NCBI GenBank assembly: GCA_041685075.1
Contig: JAWLGN010000069.1
Coordinates: forward strand, 1 to 20,640
Reading direction: 5' to 3'
Length of the DNA: 20,640 nucleotides
From: JAMCRM01 sp041685075
GTDB lineage: Bacteria > Acidobacteriota > Terriglobia > Bryobacterales > Bryobacteraceae
Both the position numbers and the translations under genes were made by a program. Of the stretch, positions 20,198 to 20,640 are shown in pieces. Every line of letters begins with the position of its first letter. The first letter of the stretch is position 1. The notes beneath the pieces were generated by a model that worked only from the letters and a program-made list of their open reading frames with translations, was not told the DNA's origin and did no database searches.

Positions 20198-20640
20198 ATG
20201 CTGGCCGACCTTTACTACCGGCTGCGAGCCCTGTTTTTCCGCGGCCGGCTGGATGCGGAGCTGGACGAAGAGTTGCGCCGGCACCTGGAGCACGAGGTGG
20301 ATCAGCACCGTCGCGCGGGTGTTCCGGAAGAGGAGGCCCACCGCCGGGCACGCCTGGCGCTCGGCGGGATAGAGCAGGTGAAGGAGGAGTGCCGCGATTC
20401 GTGGGGCGTTTCCACGGTGACCGCGATGTGGCGCGACCTGCAGTACGGATTGCGAGTGCTGCGGAAGTCGCCGGCGTTCACGAGCGTTGCGATCGCGTCC
20501 TTGGCGCTGGGGGTGGGCGCCAACACGGTCGCATTCAGTATCGCCAACGCGTTAGTCTTCCGCCCGCTGCCGTTCCCCAAAACGGAGCAACTCTATTTCG
20601 TGCAGCCCGGCGGCGAGACGGCCCTAACCATGTCCTTTCC
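20198..20640 (+). CDS. ADOP-type ABC transporter permease, N-terminal part (runs off window)
   Basis: The first 147 codons of a MacB/FtsX-like permease of the acidobacterial duplicated orphan permease (ADOP) type. Residues about 18-69 form the charged helical prefix domain (L-D-A-E-L-D-E-E-L-R-R-H-L-E, then A-R-L-A-L-G-G). Then comes the MacB core start L-R-V-L-R-K-S-P-A-F-T (85-95) and the first transmembrane helix with S-L-A-L-G-V-G-A-N-T-V-A-F-S (101-114). Complete members are about 800-900 residues, with two permease units in one chain and no ATPase domain. They depend on an ATPase encoded elsewhere. Partner substrates are unknown. The gene shares the promoter of padR. Confidence 0.9.
   Translation, partial: MLADLYYRLRALFFRGRLDAELDEELRRHLEHEVDQHRRAGVPEEEAHRRARLALGGIEQVKEECRDSWGVSTVTAMWRDLQYGLRVLRKSPAFTSVAIASLALGVGANTVAFSIANALVFRPLPFPKTEQLYFVQPGGETALTMSF

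Noticed and set aside
1..20640. CRISPR array, tRNA, rRNA or phage genes
   Set aside because: No regularly spaced direct repeats, cloverleaf, rRNA-like or phage structural sequence was seen on reading either strand. A tool-based scan was not possible.

Overview
The window is a high-GC, densely packed bacterial chromosome segment with overlapping genes on both strands. It most likely comes from an Acidobacteriota lineage (Solibacter/Bryobacter-like). That placement is inferred from two gene types typical of the phylum: a very long TonB-dependent receptor that begins with a carboxypeptidase-regulatory-like domain, and a PadR regulator directly upstream of a macrolide-export-type (ADOP) permease. 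No rRNA, tRNA or CRISPR array was recognised.

Layout. (1) 1-1511 (+): the 3' end of a phosphoglucomutase gene, an AlkD-type DNA glycosylase and a DoxX-family membrane protein, chained by start/stop overlaps. (2) 1523-6502 (-): an exported FG-GAP/VCBS-like protein and, upstream of it, a 1170-residue hybrid histidine kinase with MEDS, PAS, PocR, kinase and receiver domains. (3) 6693-10270 (+): a TonB-dependent receptor gene divergent from the kinase and split by a one-base frameshift near 8707. (4) 10378-11685: a defective IS1634-like insertion sequence with terminal inverted repeats, a CTAA target duplication and a transposase that has lost its middle third. (5) 11686-14343 (-): a three-gene operon of exported Gfo/Idh/MocA-type oxidoreductase, enoyl-ACP reductase FabI and an EgtD-fold methyltransferase. 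(6) 14398-18705 (+): recG, rsmD, a DinB-like metalloprotein and rsgA. (7) 18706-19746 (-): a PfkB-family 2-keto-3-deoxygluconate kinase whose stop codon abuts the rsgA stop. (8) 19856-20640 (+): a padR regulator and the start of an ADOP-type permease that runs off the window.

How the genes may work together. The recG-rsmD-rsgA block is core DNA repair and ribosome maturation. The receptor/kinase pair shares one control region and may couple ligand sensing to nutrient uptake. The oxidoreductase-FabI-methyltransferase operon is the least conventional association here. Its methyltransferase appears to lack the residues that bind histidine in EgtD, so its substrate is open. The insertion sequence landed exactly on that methyltransferase's stop codon without changing its coding sequence. 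Nothing in the window is convincingly a wholly new system. The best leads are this operon, the MEDS/PocR kinase and the defective insertion sequence.
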